Assembly (NCBI GenBank): GCA_036365455.1
Contig: JAWQUS010000004.1
Coordinates: forward strand, 4,285,501-4,349,500
DNA: 64,000 nt
Origin: Macrosoma leucophasiata
Taxonomy: Eukaryota; Arthropoda; Insecta; Lepidoptera; Hedylidae
Direction: 5' to 3'
Shown here: piece after piece, positions 29,455 through 40,219 of the stretch
Position numbering within the stretch: position 1 is the stretch's first letter
How the letters are laid out: every line of letters starts with the position of its first letter
Notes under the pieces: model-generated
Database searches by the model: none
Seen by the model: only the letters and a program-made list of their open reading frames with translations
Told to the model about the DNA's origin: nothing
Translations under genes and position numbers: made by a program

Positions 29455-29790
29455 ATATTATTTTTCGCAATAACACATGCTATACCTATATGAATGCTAT
29501 GCATGAAATATATTTTTTGAAAAAAAATACGAAGACACGTCGGATGTGAACTTCGGTAGCTCAGTTGGAAGAGCGGCTGGACTAGATTCCCAGTGGCCGC
29601 AAGTTCGAGTCTCGCCTGAAGTCAAATTTTACTTTCCATTTCTATTTAAAAAAAAATCACTTGTATGGTGTTATTGCGAAAAATAATATGAAAACAATTA
29701 TTAAGGGTAAAAGCGACTTCTTTACGATATTTAATAAACTGCAAATTTTATTATATTGGTTGCCTAACTAGCAAACTAGCATTGTTGGCA
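29455..29790 (+). mobile_element. tRNA-derived SINE T1 with inverted AT-rich ends
   Basis: The tRNA-like core at about 29549-29625 has a good acceptor stem (ACTTCGG/CTGAAGT) and D arm but a 9-nt anticodon loop. TTTTTCGCAATAACACATG on the left recurs inverted at about 29668-29688. Confidence 0.65.
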
Positions 29791-29794
29791 AGAC

Positions 29795-29855
29795 CCGAAG
29801 TCTCCCTTCTATGGTCGATGTGCAATATTCCTGTGCTTATTGTCATATTGTGAAA
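29795..29855. repeat. MITE Q terminal fragment
   Basis: GGTCGATGTGCAATATTCC matches the right end of family Q. Confidence 0.4.
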
Positions 29856-30586
29856 TAGTTTTAAGGAACATATTTTGAAAAGACTCTACTGAGTTTTGTT
29901 TTGCAGGTTTTTCTCAGTAATGTGGGCTTTGGAACTCTGCCAGTGAATGACAGAGAATGTCCCATATTTTTTTGTTTAGTCTTATCTTGCCGTATGTAAA
30001 AGAGAGTATGGAACATTCTGTTGATACCTATTTTTATTATTATGTATTTTTGGACCATTATTTATTTTGTTTACTTTGACATATTAATCAAGGTGTCAGT
30101 TGTTATTCGCTTTAATTTTATATTTGTAATTTGACCTATCACAAGAAAATTCTATTATTTCCAAGTGATTAAATGAATTTTTGAGTTTGAGTTCTTAATG
30201 GGTAGGTGTACTTTCAATTGAAACTTTGCATAGCATCCAAAACAGGCGATTGCGGTGATTTCAAAGAACCTGAATGCAACAAACATCCTTTTAGCGTTTC
30301 GATTCGTATCTGGAACTTAAAAAGGGTGCGATGTAAGTAATAACAAGTTGATGGCCATCTGTTCTTTTAGCAAAGCTATTATTAGCGTGCCGGTGAATCA
30401 CAAGCGGTTTAGCAACACCTTAAAAGTTGATCGCGGAAATCTATTAGGTATGCTTTATATCACGATCGGAAGAGAGATCTTTTTATGTGTTGGTTCAATG
30501 GTAGAACTTATTCCTTAATGCACAATTTGATAAAACTTTGACAAACATTTTAAATTATACTTAAAGCATAAATCTCGTATATAGGT
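29856..30586. other. Intergenic DNA, nothing assigned
   Basis: No coding or repeat boundary was recognised. Confidence 0.35.
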
Positions 30587-30724
30587 ACTTGCCGCTAAAT
30601 GGTAGTGTTCAGCACTATCGTGTTCCGGTCAGGTGGTAATGTATGACCCTATAATTTCCGACACAGAGGCATAACACCTTAGGCCTCAGGAGTGGTAACG
30701 CATCTGCATTTTGTCCTTGGTCTT
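30587..30724 (+). mobile_element. Metulj-like SINE, middle segment
   Basis: ACTTGCCGCTAAATGGTAGT through CATTTTGTCCTTGGTCTTT. Both ends are missing; a T2 body follows directly. Confidence 0.75.
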
Positions 30725-30734
30725 TAATTTGAAT

Positions 30735-30866
30735 TTGTATGTTCTACGGATATTTGTTTCGGATCTGGGTGTTTGTGTATGTGTTGTATGTGTACAACGG
30801 CACCCACGACACAGGGTTATACCTACTGTGGGGCTGTGATTGTAAGCGTATTTTATTTTTATTTTC
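30735..30866 (+). mobile_element. tRNA-derived SINE T2, 5'-truncated
   Basis: Starts inside the body (CTACGGATATTTGTTTCGG) and runs through GTACAACGGCACCCACGACA to the tail. Confidence 0.7.
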
Positions 30867-31594
30867 CATTACATAAAAAAAGCTTTGTCCCGAGCTTTGA
30901 CCTCTGTTTCATTTGGATTATGAATGACTAGTTGGACGGATGTAGTACAATTACCGATCGCCGCGAACCCGGGATGGTCAATTGGCCAATCAATATTAAT
31001 AAGTAAATTAATTTAAAAAAACCTGATGGTTAATTTGCAGTGGACTTCTGGCTCATAAAACTAAGCCTACAGAGATTTTGGTGCCTAATGTAGATGTAGG
31101 ACAGACTAGAATGTAAAATAAAAATAATTATTAATGTAAGTACCAAAAAATATATGAATTGACTAATCAATCAATTTTAATATTTATGTACTTGATTAAA
31201 TCAAAAGTGAAATCAAGATAATTTTGATTTACAAATACATAGTTAGTAAAATAATCTTGTAACTAATGTCAGTTAGACGTTATTTTCTTCCTTAGGGTTT
31301 CTTCATTGACCGACCTTTATTGCCAAAGATCCGCCCATTCGATTACGCCGGCAGAGAAGAACGGGCAAGAAACTCTTACGACCGGGGACACAGTTACCGG
31401 AATACCAATGCTCATTGCACAATGTAAATCTCTTCTGCCAATCAATTTAATACTACGCGAATCGTTACTATATCTCGTTTTCCGCTAATACAAACTGAAC
31501 AAATTGAATCTAGATTATTATATCAAGTTACAGAATTATAGCAAGGAACCGGCGCTGACCGCGCTCTTTTTTTTTCTCATTTTCCAAATTCTAA
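30867..31594. other. Intergenic DNA, nothing assigned
   Basis: GGGCAAGAAACTC at about 31365 occurs in some lepidopteran repeats, but this is too short to assign. Confidence 0.3.
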
Positions 31595-31630
31595 TTTCAG
31601 ACAAGTGTCATTGATGACACTTGTCTGAAA
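31595..31630. repeat. Perfect 17-bp-arm palindrome
   Basis: TTTCAGACAAGTGTCAT, loop TG, then the exact complement. A third copy of the ACTTGTC core follows at about 31635. Confidence 0.9.
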
Positions 31631-31931
31631 TGTCACTTGTCATGACTTTTGCGAGTTTCTACAATCATCGGTTAAGTCAGCTCAGTACGTTTGTATTCTC
31701 TATCCCCGACACTGACCGCGCCTGCCACACGGCTGGCAGTGGGTCACGATCACCCGCCATCAACTTAACCCTCTACCCTCTATCCAATTTATAACTAACC
31801 CTACAGTATCTCCTAAGGGTATTTACGTGATCGGTATCTGCCTGTACCGCCGTAATAAGGTGGGAAATAAGCGGGCATTGGTTGCTCGAACCGACATTCG
31901 GTTTGAGGCTGGTTTTAGGCCTGTCTAGGAT

Positions 31932-32253
31932 CAGGGGCGGATTTCCCTATAGGCCGAGTAGGCCCCCGGGCCTAGGGCGGAAAAGTTGGTTGTTTTTTTT
32001 AAGTAGTTGCCTACGCGCGTACGTGTAAAATCTCAAAAATGTGTCCATATAGCATCTCGCCAAAAAAATTACATGTATGCCAATTACGAATTAGAACGAT
32101 TATTAGAAGAATTAATTAAATCACTTACTAAATATCGTCTTTTTTTATTTTAATTTAATTTCTATAGTTTATATAATTTTTCATGCTTTACAGCACGGAG
32201 GGGGGGGAATCTTTCATAGGCCTAGGGCAGCCAACATATCAAATCCGCCCCTG
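31932..32253. mobile_element. hAT-type MITE, 322 bp
   Basis: Ends CAGGGGCGGAT and ATCCGCCCCTG with a perfect 8-bp TSD TCTAGGAT (31924-31931, 32254-32261). Subterminal TAGGCC/GGGCCTAGGGC blocks are also shared. No coding. Confidence 0.88.
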
Positions 32254-32508
32254 TCTAGGATATTGCGGCATTCCCTGCCTACCTTAGTGAGGTAATGAGG
32301 CTCCTGAAGGCTATACCATGCTTGGAAGACGAAGGAACCCGAGAGGTACCCGAATTCGAAGGAATTAAGATTATCATCAAATCAAAAAAAAAGAAAAGGC
32401 CTCAAAAATAAAAATTGTACTTATCAAAATGAATGCGGTCACACAATTCATGCATGGGCAATCTTTTCCGCTATCATTTTCAAAATGCTAGTTAAATCGT
32501 TCACTCCA

Positions 32509-32803
32509 TTTTTTTTTTTTTTTTGTATGTAAAGGAAGTGGCACACAAGCATGCAGTTCACATTGATGTTAAGTGATGACTGCAGCCTATAGACACCCAC
32601 ACAAAGACCGAGGTCAAAATGCAGATGCGTTACCACTCCTGAGGCCTAAGGTGTTATGCCTCTGTGCCGGAAATTACAGGGCCGTACATTACCACCTGAC
32701 CGGAACACGATAGTACTAAACACTACCATTTAGCGGCAAGTATATTAGGTAATGCGGTGGTGCCTACGCCCGCGAGCTCCGTCACTGGAGCTCTACCACC
32801 AAT
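32509..32803 (-). mobile_element. Metulj-like SINE, full length
   Basis: T-tail to CTCTACCACCAAT. Major subfamily. Confidence 0.88.
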
Positions 32804-33094
32804 AAAAAACGCCAGTCCATTGAACGCAGCGGCTACCGATTGGTTATTACTAATTAATTGATTGATCAACTGACCATCCCCCGACGATCAGCAATTGTAG
32901 ATACATCCGGTCAACTAACAGTGCAAATTAAGGAAAAGGGTCCATGTCATAACGTCTTATTGCTATTCAATTTAGCCCTGTAATTTCCGGCACAGAGGCA
33001 TAACACCTTATGCGTGAGAAGTGGTAACGCATCTGCATTTTGACCTTGGTCTTTGTGTGGGTGCCTATAGGCTGCAGTCATCACTTATCATCAA

Positions 33095-33542
33095 CTAGCT
33101 GACCCGGCAAAATTTTGTTCCGCCTTAATAGCAATAAATAAGCGGAAAAAATACAAAAAAAAATAAATACCTACATTAATCATTCATAATTATTGCTGTA
33201 TTTTAGTACATAGGTTGCTCTTCATTTAAGTACCTTGTGATACACGACATTTTTTGTTTTATTATCAGGCGCAAAAACAAACAACGCAGATGGTCTTCCG
33301 ACCCGTGAACATGCCACGTATAATTGACCATGGGAAAAACATGAATGTTCTAGATTTAAACCACAAACTTTTAAGGATTGGCCTTGTGATTTGTTGATGG
33401 TCATGGCAAATGCAAGACGTATCGGAAATTGAAGTCTTTTAAATTCAAACGGCATATCGGTTGCAATCATATGCTGTCGAAAGGGATAAAAAGTTTTTTT
33501 TTGAGTTATAAGTGGAGTAACTAACACGACTTTCTTTTATAT
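33095..33542 (-). mobile_element. Helitron fragment, 448 bp
   Basis: On the minus strand it ends GCCGGGTCAGCTAG, a CTAG terminus typical of Helitrons. It begins abruptly. It holds the last about 100 codons of a helicase. Confidence 0.75.
33222..33527 (-). pseudogene. Helitron PIF1-like helicase, C-terminal fragment
   Basis: FPIRLAFAMTINKSQGQSLK and then HGQLYVACSRVGRPSALFVF match the last conserved helicase motifs of PIF1/RepHel proteins. The replication-initiator domain and the ATP-binding part are absent, so it is a dead 3' remnant. Confidence 0.88.
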
Positions 33543-33834
33543 ATCATCAATGTAAACTGCATGCTTGTTTGCCACTTTCATGACATAAAAATAATTAGTG
33601 GCTAGGCTGTTGTGATTTTGAAACCAATTATAATATTGAACAATCTTAGCTATAATATTACGTAACAATATGCGACGAAATCTCTGACAGAGTCTAAAGT
33701 TCAATTCGTAAGTTTTCAATAATTCATACCATTGTTTTCAAATTTATTTAACGAGTTGAATGTACCGGAAACGCAGTGTAGTGTATTGCCTAATAATTTA
33801 TTAACATACAAAAAACGAGGTAGCGATCTTTGCG

Positions 33835-34524
33835 ATATATCTATACATATAATAAAACAGTAATATCTGCGTGTCTGTACATTGTATATATTTACGAAAA
33901 ACCAATTAGGGGCGATGTTAAAATAGTAGTAGAACACTTTTCAATGATTTTTATATTTTTTGTCTGTCTGTTTGTCCCTTTGTCCAGGTTAATCTCCAAA
34001 GATACTGGACGGATTCGAATGAAACTGTTTGTGGTGTACAGATACTAAGCCTGGCCAACATTTAGGCTACTTTTTACTGCGGGAAAATCACTCATTCCCA
34101 CGGGAATCTCTACATTTAATTTTTTTTTTTTTTTATGTTATGGAAGTGGTAAACAAGCATGCAGTTCACATTGATGTTAAGTGATGACTGCAGCCTATAG
34201 ACACCCACACAAAGACCAAGGTCAAAATGCAGATGCGTTACCACTCCTGAGGCCTAAGGTCTTATGCCTCTGTGCCGGAAATTACAGGGCCGTACATTAC
34301 CACCTGACCGGAACACGATAGTGTTGAACACTACCATTTAGCGGCAAGTATATTAGGTAATGCGGTGGTGCCTACGCCCGCGAGCTCCGTCACTGGAGCT
34401 CTACCACCAGTAATTTCATTTTCATTTCAAATTTCATTTTCCTGTACAAATAGTCCGTATCTATCAAACCTTTGACACATTATTTCATTGTGAGGCAATA
34501 CGAAGTTTACCGGGTCAGCTAGTT
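33835..34524. mobile_element. Helitron-like remnant interrupted by a SINE
   Basis: CTATACATATAATAAAACAG at the left, a LINE/Helitron-style TTGTCTGTCTGTTTGTCCC tract, then after the SINE ACGAAGTTTACCGGGTCAGCTAG at the right. The two parts may belong to different elements. Confidence 0.5.
34120..34411 (-). mobile_element. Metulj-like SINE, full length
   Basis: Fourteen or more T residues then ATGTTATGGAAGTGG, ending CTCTACCACCAGT. Nearly identical to 24353-24642, so one of the youngest-looking copies. Confidence 0.9.
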
Positions 34525-34635
34525 ATTAATAATTATTTATGTAATATTGTATTGAAGTTGTGCTGTAGGTCCCAGTAGTAGGTATCTAATTATATTAATA
34601 TCTAGACGGAGTTAGGACATTTACTTTGTAAATTA

Positions 34636-34847
34636 GACCAATTAGACCCACCATCAGACAGAACTCGACCAAATAGGTCGAGTTCTGTCTGATGGTGGGG
34701 TCAAAAGTCTTAGGAATCGGCGTGCATGTATGAAGAGAATGATGAAGGTAGACGAGGCACGGGAGGTTTGTCAGAACCGGGATGTCTGGCGCTCTACACT
34801 CTCTGCCTACCCCGTTAGGGACCTGGCGTGAAGATACATACATACAT
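34636..34847 (+). mobile_element. LINE family A, 5'-truncated with inverted 5' segment
   Basis: Perfect 13-bp TSD ACTTTGTAAATTA (34623-34635, 34848-34860). Arms 34645-34670 and 34676-34702 are reverse complements of the same LINE stretch, separated by AAATA. Beyond them the LINE reads normally to GTGAAGATACATACATAC. Confidence 0.88.
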
Positions 34848-34975
34848 ACTTTGTAAATTATTATGGGTAGGGGAGGGGTACCGTAAAATTATTTTTTAAG
34901 ATTATATTGCACTACTCTCTCCGTAGAGCCAATATTATATTCGTTTCAAATTACAGCTTTCTCGTAGATACTAAC

Positions 34976-35099
34976 TAAGCCTGGGTTGCACCACAATATT
35001 TGTTACAGTTAAAGTTATTGCAACATTTCATGTTACATATGATGTCACATGTTACACTAACTTTAACTTTAACAAAAGTCGTGGTGCAACCCAGGCTTA
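34976..35099. mobile_element. Hairpin MITE (TAAGCCTGGGTTGCACCAC)
   Basis: Termini TAAGCCTGGGTTGCACCAC and its exact complement. Subterminal TTAAAGTTA motifs are also paired. About 124 bp. Confidence 0.85.
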
Positions 35100-35100
35100 T

Positions 35101-35236
35101 GGCGAGATTCACAGACCGCACTACGACTTTACTTTGAGCAAAGTGTGCTTAGAACTGTCAGAAATGTATGGGTTTTGACAGTTCGAAGCATACTTTGCTC
35201 GAAAGTAAAGTCGTAGTGCGGTCTGTGAATCTCGCC
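35101..35236. mobile_element. Hairpin MITE (GGCGAGATTCACAGACC)
   Basis: Nearly perfect arms of about 60 bp (GGCGAGATTCACAGACCGCA, GACTTTACTTT, GAACTGTCA). It abuts the previous MITE, sharing CTTA. 136 bp. Confidence 0.88.
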
Positions 35237-35260
35237 CTTAGAGTTTACGAGCTTAACTTC

Positions 35261-35352
35261 GGACAGATGGAAGGACGGACGGATGGACGGACGGACGGAT
35301 GGACGGACGGACGGATGGACGGACGGATGGACGGACGGACGGATGGACGGAC
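35261..35352 (+). repeat. GGAC/GGAT tetranucleotide microsatellite
   Basis: About 22 units, mostly GGAC with GGAT every third or fourth unit. The proline/serine-rich frames across it are products of the repeat. Confidence 0.95.
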
Positions 35353-35389
35353 ATCTCTTCACTTGCATTACACTCACAGAGTGACTTGA

Positions 35390-35700
35390 AGGAGTGGTCG
35401 TGGTCGTATTTCCAGGTGTAGTGGCTCGCTTCATAATCCTTCGCCACTCGTCGCGCGTCTTGGCCTTACTGGAGCATTCATGGAGTGGACCGCCCAGTGC
35501 GGATTTTATCTGGTCTGTCCACCTCATAGGCGACCTGCCTCTAGCACGTGTGCCCTCAACTCGTCCCTGCACTACCAAGCGTTCGATTGAAACCTCGTTA
35601 CGACGCGATACGTGGCCGAAAATGGTAAGGATGTACGATTGTACTATAGACGACAGACGCTGCTTGATGCCTAGTTCATTGACGATGGCGTAACTATATG
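35390..35700 (-). mobile_element. LINE family B, reverse-transcriptase C-terminus
   Basis: The minus strand reads IKQRLSSIVQSYILTIFGHV, SRRNEVSIERLVVQGRVEGT and RGRSPMRWTDQIKSAL, a non-LTR retrotransposon C-terminus. It matches family B at 42837-43109. Confidence 0.82.
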
Positions 35701-35964
35701 GGTTATGGTAACTATATAGTAGGCTACGGAAGTCTTATAGTTCAAGCAAGAAGCCTCAATATTCATGCGGTGCAGGTAGCATCTGCGGTCTATGTTTTGA
35801 TTTTCGGATGTTACAGGGTCGTGTACATTACTACACGATATTTTTTTCATTGTCATTATCCACGCAACCGGCGCATAAAGCATCAGATGGATTTGAATTG
35901 GTAATCTGAAAATGCTAGAGAACTGTCTGTCTCTGTAGCTCTACCAACAGTAAATAAATGAATA

Positions 35965-36152
35965 TGCTTACACTCACACTAGGTATGAACCTGTATCGTG
36001 GGTGCCGTTGTACATACAACACATACACAAACACCCAGACCCGAAACAAATATCTGAAGGCCATACAAAATTTATCCCGGTGCGGTGATCGAACCCGCGA
36101 CCCTAAAAATCAAACGGTCGTTTCAGACCGCTGGATTAAGCGGGTCGTCATA
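35965..36152 (-). mobile_element. tRNA-derived SINE T2
   Basis: Body GTGGGTGCCGTTGTACATAC, B box GATCGAACCCGCGACCC and head GCTGGATTAAGCGGGTCGTC, reading on the minus strand. Confidence 0.75.
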
Positions 36153-36465
36153 AGTTCATAACCATAGAGGTATAACGCTTCTATGTTCATAACATACACA
36201 GAGTGATAGCTGTCTTAAAATAACTAGCAAGTAGTTAGTAGGTAACATTAATCAAACACAAGTTGGAACTGCAAATTATTATTGAAGTGATTGAACGTAA
36301 CAACAATTATGTTTAATGCAATGTGCGCATTAAACCATAATTTATTGAGTTACACTTTGGGTTAACAGTTTTAGAGTAATTACTCTGTGGTTTTATCTAT
36401 ATTGGTTTGTTCAGCTTCGGTCTGGTTCATGGATCAGGTTATAAGTATTGGATGTTAGATTATAT
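36153..36465. other. Intergenic DNA, nothing assigned
   Basis: AT-rich; no repeat end was recognised. Confidence 0.35.
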
Positions 36466-36532
36466 CCCCTTATTCATAAACGTACATTCGATACGTTTTA
36501 GTTATAGAATGCTTTTTCTTTGTCAGTTGCAT
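36466..36532 (-). mobile_element. MITE P, one half only
   Basis: TCCCCTTATTCATAAACGTA through CTTTGTCAGTTGCAT, ending exactly at a SINE start. The other half is absent beyond the SINE. Confidence 0.7.
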
Positions 36533-36811
36533 GGTAGAGCTCCAGTGACGGAGCTCGCGGGCGTAGGCACCACCGCATTACCTAATATACTTGCCGCTAA
36601 ATGGTAGTGTTCAGCACTATCGTGTTCCGGTCAGGTGGTAATTTTGGCCCTGTAATTTCGGGCACAGAGGCATAACACCTTACTCCTCAGAGGTGGTAAC
36701 GCGTCTACATTTTGACCTCTGGCCTTTGTGTGGGTGTCTATAGGCTGCTGTCATCACTTAACATCAATGTGAAGTGCATGCTTGTTTGCCACTTTCATTA
36801 CATAAAAAAAA
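36533..36811 (+). mobile_element. Metulj-like SINE lacking its first four bases
   Basis: GGTGGTAG is reduced to GGTAGAGCTCC at the junction with MITE P. Otherwise complete to its A8 tail. Confidence 0.85.
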
Positions 36812-37340
36812 CCTTTGTGACCAAAACACGGTAGTCTAATCCCTATTTTATTGGCTCTAGAGACGGTAGAGCTCTTCCACAGGTTGAAATACAGCCGTAA
36901 TGATGTAATAGGAACGAATGAACCAGTACGGAAGTGCAAAAACCAGTCCATACAATCCGTGGCTTGATACAGTCATTAAGATGGTTCGGCCGCAATAGGC
37001 CGATCGCCCACCGCGCTAATTGAATTATTGGATTACTGTTCAATTATTATTTGCATATCTCGCGTTTTATCTTTCCTAGTTTTGCTGTTAATTGCATGGA
37101 GTTGAAATTCTGTGCTTCTAGGTTAGACAAAAGTCGTGAAGCGTGTAGAGAAACCATTAGCTCTGCCTGCGGGTTAATGCCAAAATTTTTTTTATAAATC
37201 TATCTATAATATAAGATCTCGAAAATATATTTGTTTTCTGAACACTACAAAAAACTAGATATTACTCCCAATCACATTTCATGAGTATCTTATCTAAAAT
37301 CAGATTTTTTTTGTTTCGTTTCTACATTTATTATACGTAC
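36812..37340. other. Intergenic DNA, nothing assigned
   Basis: ATCTATCTATAATATAAGAT at about 37198 resembles a Helitron-type start. Confidence 0.3.
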
Positions 37341-37344
37341 ATCT

Positions 37345-37510
37345 AAGATATGGAATACTTTGCCGGCTTCTTTGTTTATAAAAAACTACAACCTGGGCAT
37401 CTTCAAATCTAGAGTACACTTCTTGTGAGGTACTTTCTAGACCAACGTGCTTCATCTTCGGCCACATCTTCACTTTCCATTAGGTGAGTTGGTGGTGAAA
37501 CGTTGGTCTA
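37345..37510 (+). mobile_element. LINE ORF C-terminus (family C-like)
   Basis: 37345-37428 reads IWNTLPASLFIKNYNLGIFK then SRVHFL and stop. The W-N-x-L-P ... Y-N-L-x-x-F-K-x-R-V pattern marks the end of many non-LTR reverse transcriptases. The tail TTCCATTAGGTGAGTTGG follows. Confidence 0.7.
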
Positions 37511-38570
37511 TATAATTTTTTAAAAAATACTGGAAGAGATACGTTTAATCTCGTCAACGCAAGTTGACAAGCTTTATGATATTCCCATAGAACAGTTAAA
37601 TAATTTGCGTTAGATAATTCTACATGTTGTGTCTAACAATAATAAAGTGATCTTATAAGTGTTTTTACGGTTTCGTAGCCTCCTACAAAGTGATCTTATG
37701 TTTTTACGGTTTCGTAGCCTACAAGGAACACTTTTTATAGTTTCGTAATCATAGTTTCATCTCTCGAAATCTCTGGTCCCATGTAGATGTCTATAGGCTA
37801 CAATACCTAATACTTACCATCAATGTGAACTTGCTTGATATGTTCTTAAGTTTTCGCGAGCTACACTCATTGAAATAAAAACTATTGTTACGGATTTATC
37901 CCGCGTATATCAAAATAAATGATTTATAAAATTAACCCGACGTTTCGGTCGCTTCATTTGTCTGAGAGCAGTTTGAAAAAAATATATTTAGCTACCTCCA
38001 TCGATTTTGTAAACGCCTTGCGTTCAGGATTACCGCAAAAATGACTGGTTACTTGAGGTCTTGCAGACTGCTGAGGCTGGGAATGAATTTTGCTGAGTAT
38101 GGGAAGTTGAAATCGCCATCCGTCTTCTCTATTAAAATTTAAGAGTTTTTTTTAATTTTAGTAAAATAAGCTTGCTTGTTCGCCAACTTCATTGTTACCA
38201 AAGTACTAGTAAACTCTACATTGTGCATGGTCCGAGTCGCTCTGAGCCGGTATTTCTCCTCTATAAGTGTGGAATCCTAAAAATAGTAAAAAAAACTCCT
38301 TGATCAGCTGAAACCACTTACAATCACCTTTGCCTATAAACCCTGCAATCAATTAACCATTTTGTAGCTAGCCCTTGATCCAACAGTTTGATAATACAAC
38401 TAGTTCCCTTTGACTCCGTCCCTTTGATTTGAAAGCTCCGATTAAACATTGCGTAAAAATGGGTTCCCTTTGTGCTTTCCACGTTTTTTTGTTTGGTTTT
38501 CATTTACAGATTTTTTTTGTTTGATGTTGAATTTTGATGCTATCAAATAGTTTTTGATATGCTTATGGTG
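37511..38570. other. Intergenic DNA with a SINE scrap
   Basis: GTCTATAGGCTACAATACC... near 37790 is a short decayed Metulj-like piece. Tandem GTTTTTACGGTTTCGTAGCC occurs twice at 37660-37725. The rest is unassigned. Confidence 0.35.
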
Positions 38571-38572
38571 GT

Positions 38573-38683
38573 ATGTATGTATGTATGTATGTATCTTCAC
38601 GCCAGGTCCCTAACGGGGTAGGTAGAGAGTGTAGAGCGCCAGATATCCCGGTTCTGACAAACCTCTCGTGCCTCGTCTACCGT
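38573..38683 (-). mobile_element. LINE family A, 3' fragment
   Basis: (GTAT)n then CTTCACGCCAGGTCCCTAAC through CTCGTGCCTCGTCTAC. A diverged relative of the same tail lies at 38739-38790. No clear TSD. Confidence 0.75.
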
Positions 38684-38811
38684 ATGTAGTATTATTACAT
38701 ATTCTCTGGAGTGTGTAGCTTAATATTACTTTTACAGTAGTGTGGTGTATCATCACGCCCAATCCCTTACGATGTGGGCGGAGAGTGTTAAGTACGAGTA
38801 TCACCTATACC

Positions 38812-38900
38812 TACTAGTTGACCCGGCAAAAGTCGTTCTGCCATACAATAAATGTTAAAGCCATGAAAGTAAAAAAAAAATTTAAAAAAAAACACGTGCT
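38812..38900. mobile_element. Helitron-type terminal fragment
   Basis: CTAGTTGACCCGGCAAAAGT and CCATACAATAAATGTTAAAG match the fragment at 7331-7400. Confidence 0.45.
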
Positions 38901-40219
38901 ATCATCTGTTACTCCCCATTCTTTTGCGTTGGCATGTCTAAACCGCTAACCAGTTTCGGTTATTTAGCTATTTAAACTATTTAAAAAATTGATAATCACT
39001 GGAGAAGGTGCCACTCCCAAGCGGGAGGCACCTGGTGCGCCCTTCCCCGCCCCCCATGTCTACGTCACTGAGTGGTTTCAGTTCGTCACCTAGTGTGCTA
39101 TCTCTACGAATCATGCCTTCTATACAACTTGCCTTCTATATTAACTTGTAGGGAGATCCAGAAATGCATGAAGGCAGACGTTTTATGTGTTTCTGATATC
39201 CCACGTTTAGCCCCGTATACCGGAAGGTAGGAAAGGCAATAGGAGGTGGTGGGATAATCATGTCTATTATCGTAGTTCGTCTTTAGTTTGGTTCTAGTAT
39301 GAGAGTGGATTTGTATACGAGAAACTTTTTATCTTGTTAAAAAAACAAGCGGAGTTAAAGCTATTTGCTGACAAATTGGAAATCCAAAGACTTTGATCGA
39401 ATGTTAATTTGTTTTTAGAAAGCGTTATTGCTTACATTTCAGGGCACCGTTAAAAAGCTCTAATCAGCACTAAACGGTGTGAACAACGTGTGCATTCTGT
39501 AAGTATTTGTTATCTAACTGTCCGTTACTGTTAACTGTTAATTTATGTTCCTGATGTGGCCTAGATTGCGTTTTAATTAATGTAGTCTTTCGTGTGGTAT
39601 CACAAATGGAGCAAAAAGGTTAATTTTGGTCAAATTGTTGTAATCAGTGATTGAAAAAAAAATTCGTGATAACGTATAGTCAAAGTCATTTATTTGCTAA
39701 CTAAGTAGATACACAATAGTCTTAAAATTAGGTTGTAGTAATACTTAGTTGCCATTTTCTGGCACTGCAAAATTTTATTCTTAACAAAAAATTGAAAAAA
39801 AACGATTTTTACTTCAATCTGCATTATAGTAAGTAGTAAGTTATTAATCTAATCTAATCTAATAATAAGAAAACATGCGTCACAAATACAACGCATAAGC
39901 CGATCAGCCAGCGTTCATCAATTTACAAGACGTTAACACGATAAAAACTTTACTAATAAGTAGGTACTTAGCAGTCCGACCTTATATTAGCTTTAGTGGG
40001 CGTAATTGTCAGCTCCCAACTTGGTGGCAATGCAATGGAACCAACTTGGAAGTGTATCCTTTCATACGACAGAAGAATTTAAATTCGATCCATAATTGAC
40101 GGTGTAATCGGTGAACATACAAAAAAACATACATATATAGTCGAACATAAAACATCCTCATTTTCAGAAATTAGTTAAAAAGATATGATAGTAATGTAAT
40201 GTAATGTAATTTACGTCGT
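38901..40219. other. Intergenic DNA, nothing assigned
   Basis: Short tandem TAATC (39847-39865) and TAATG (40192-40212) runs. GTCAAAGTCATTTATTTGC at 39679 resembles a LINE tail. Confidence 0.35.

Larger units (their letters stand above)
32974..33593 (+). mobile_element. Metulj-like SINE split by a Helitron helicase fragment
   Basis: The SINE halves are 32974-33094 and 33543-33593. They join perfectly at CATCAA/TGTAAACTGC. ATCATCAA stands on both sides of the insert. Confidence 0.85.

Noticed and set aside
29549..29625. T1 core as a functional tRNA gene
   Set aside because: The anticodon loop has 9 nt and the sequence recurs with a common body and TSDs, so it is a SINE head.
35129..35578. 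149-codon minus-strand frame with PSVRPSVHPS repeats
   Set aside because: The repeats are the GGAC/GGAT microsatellite translated; only its first part is LINE B sequence.
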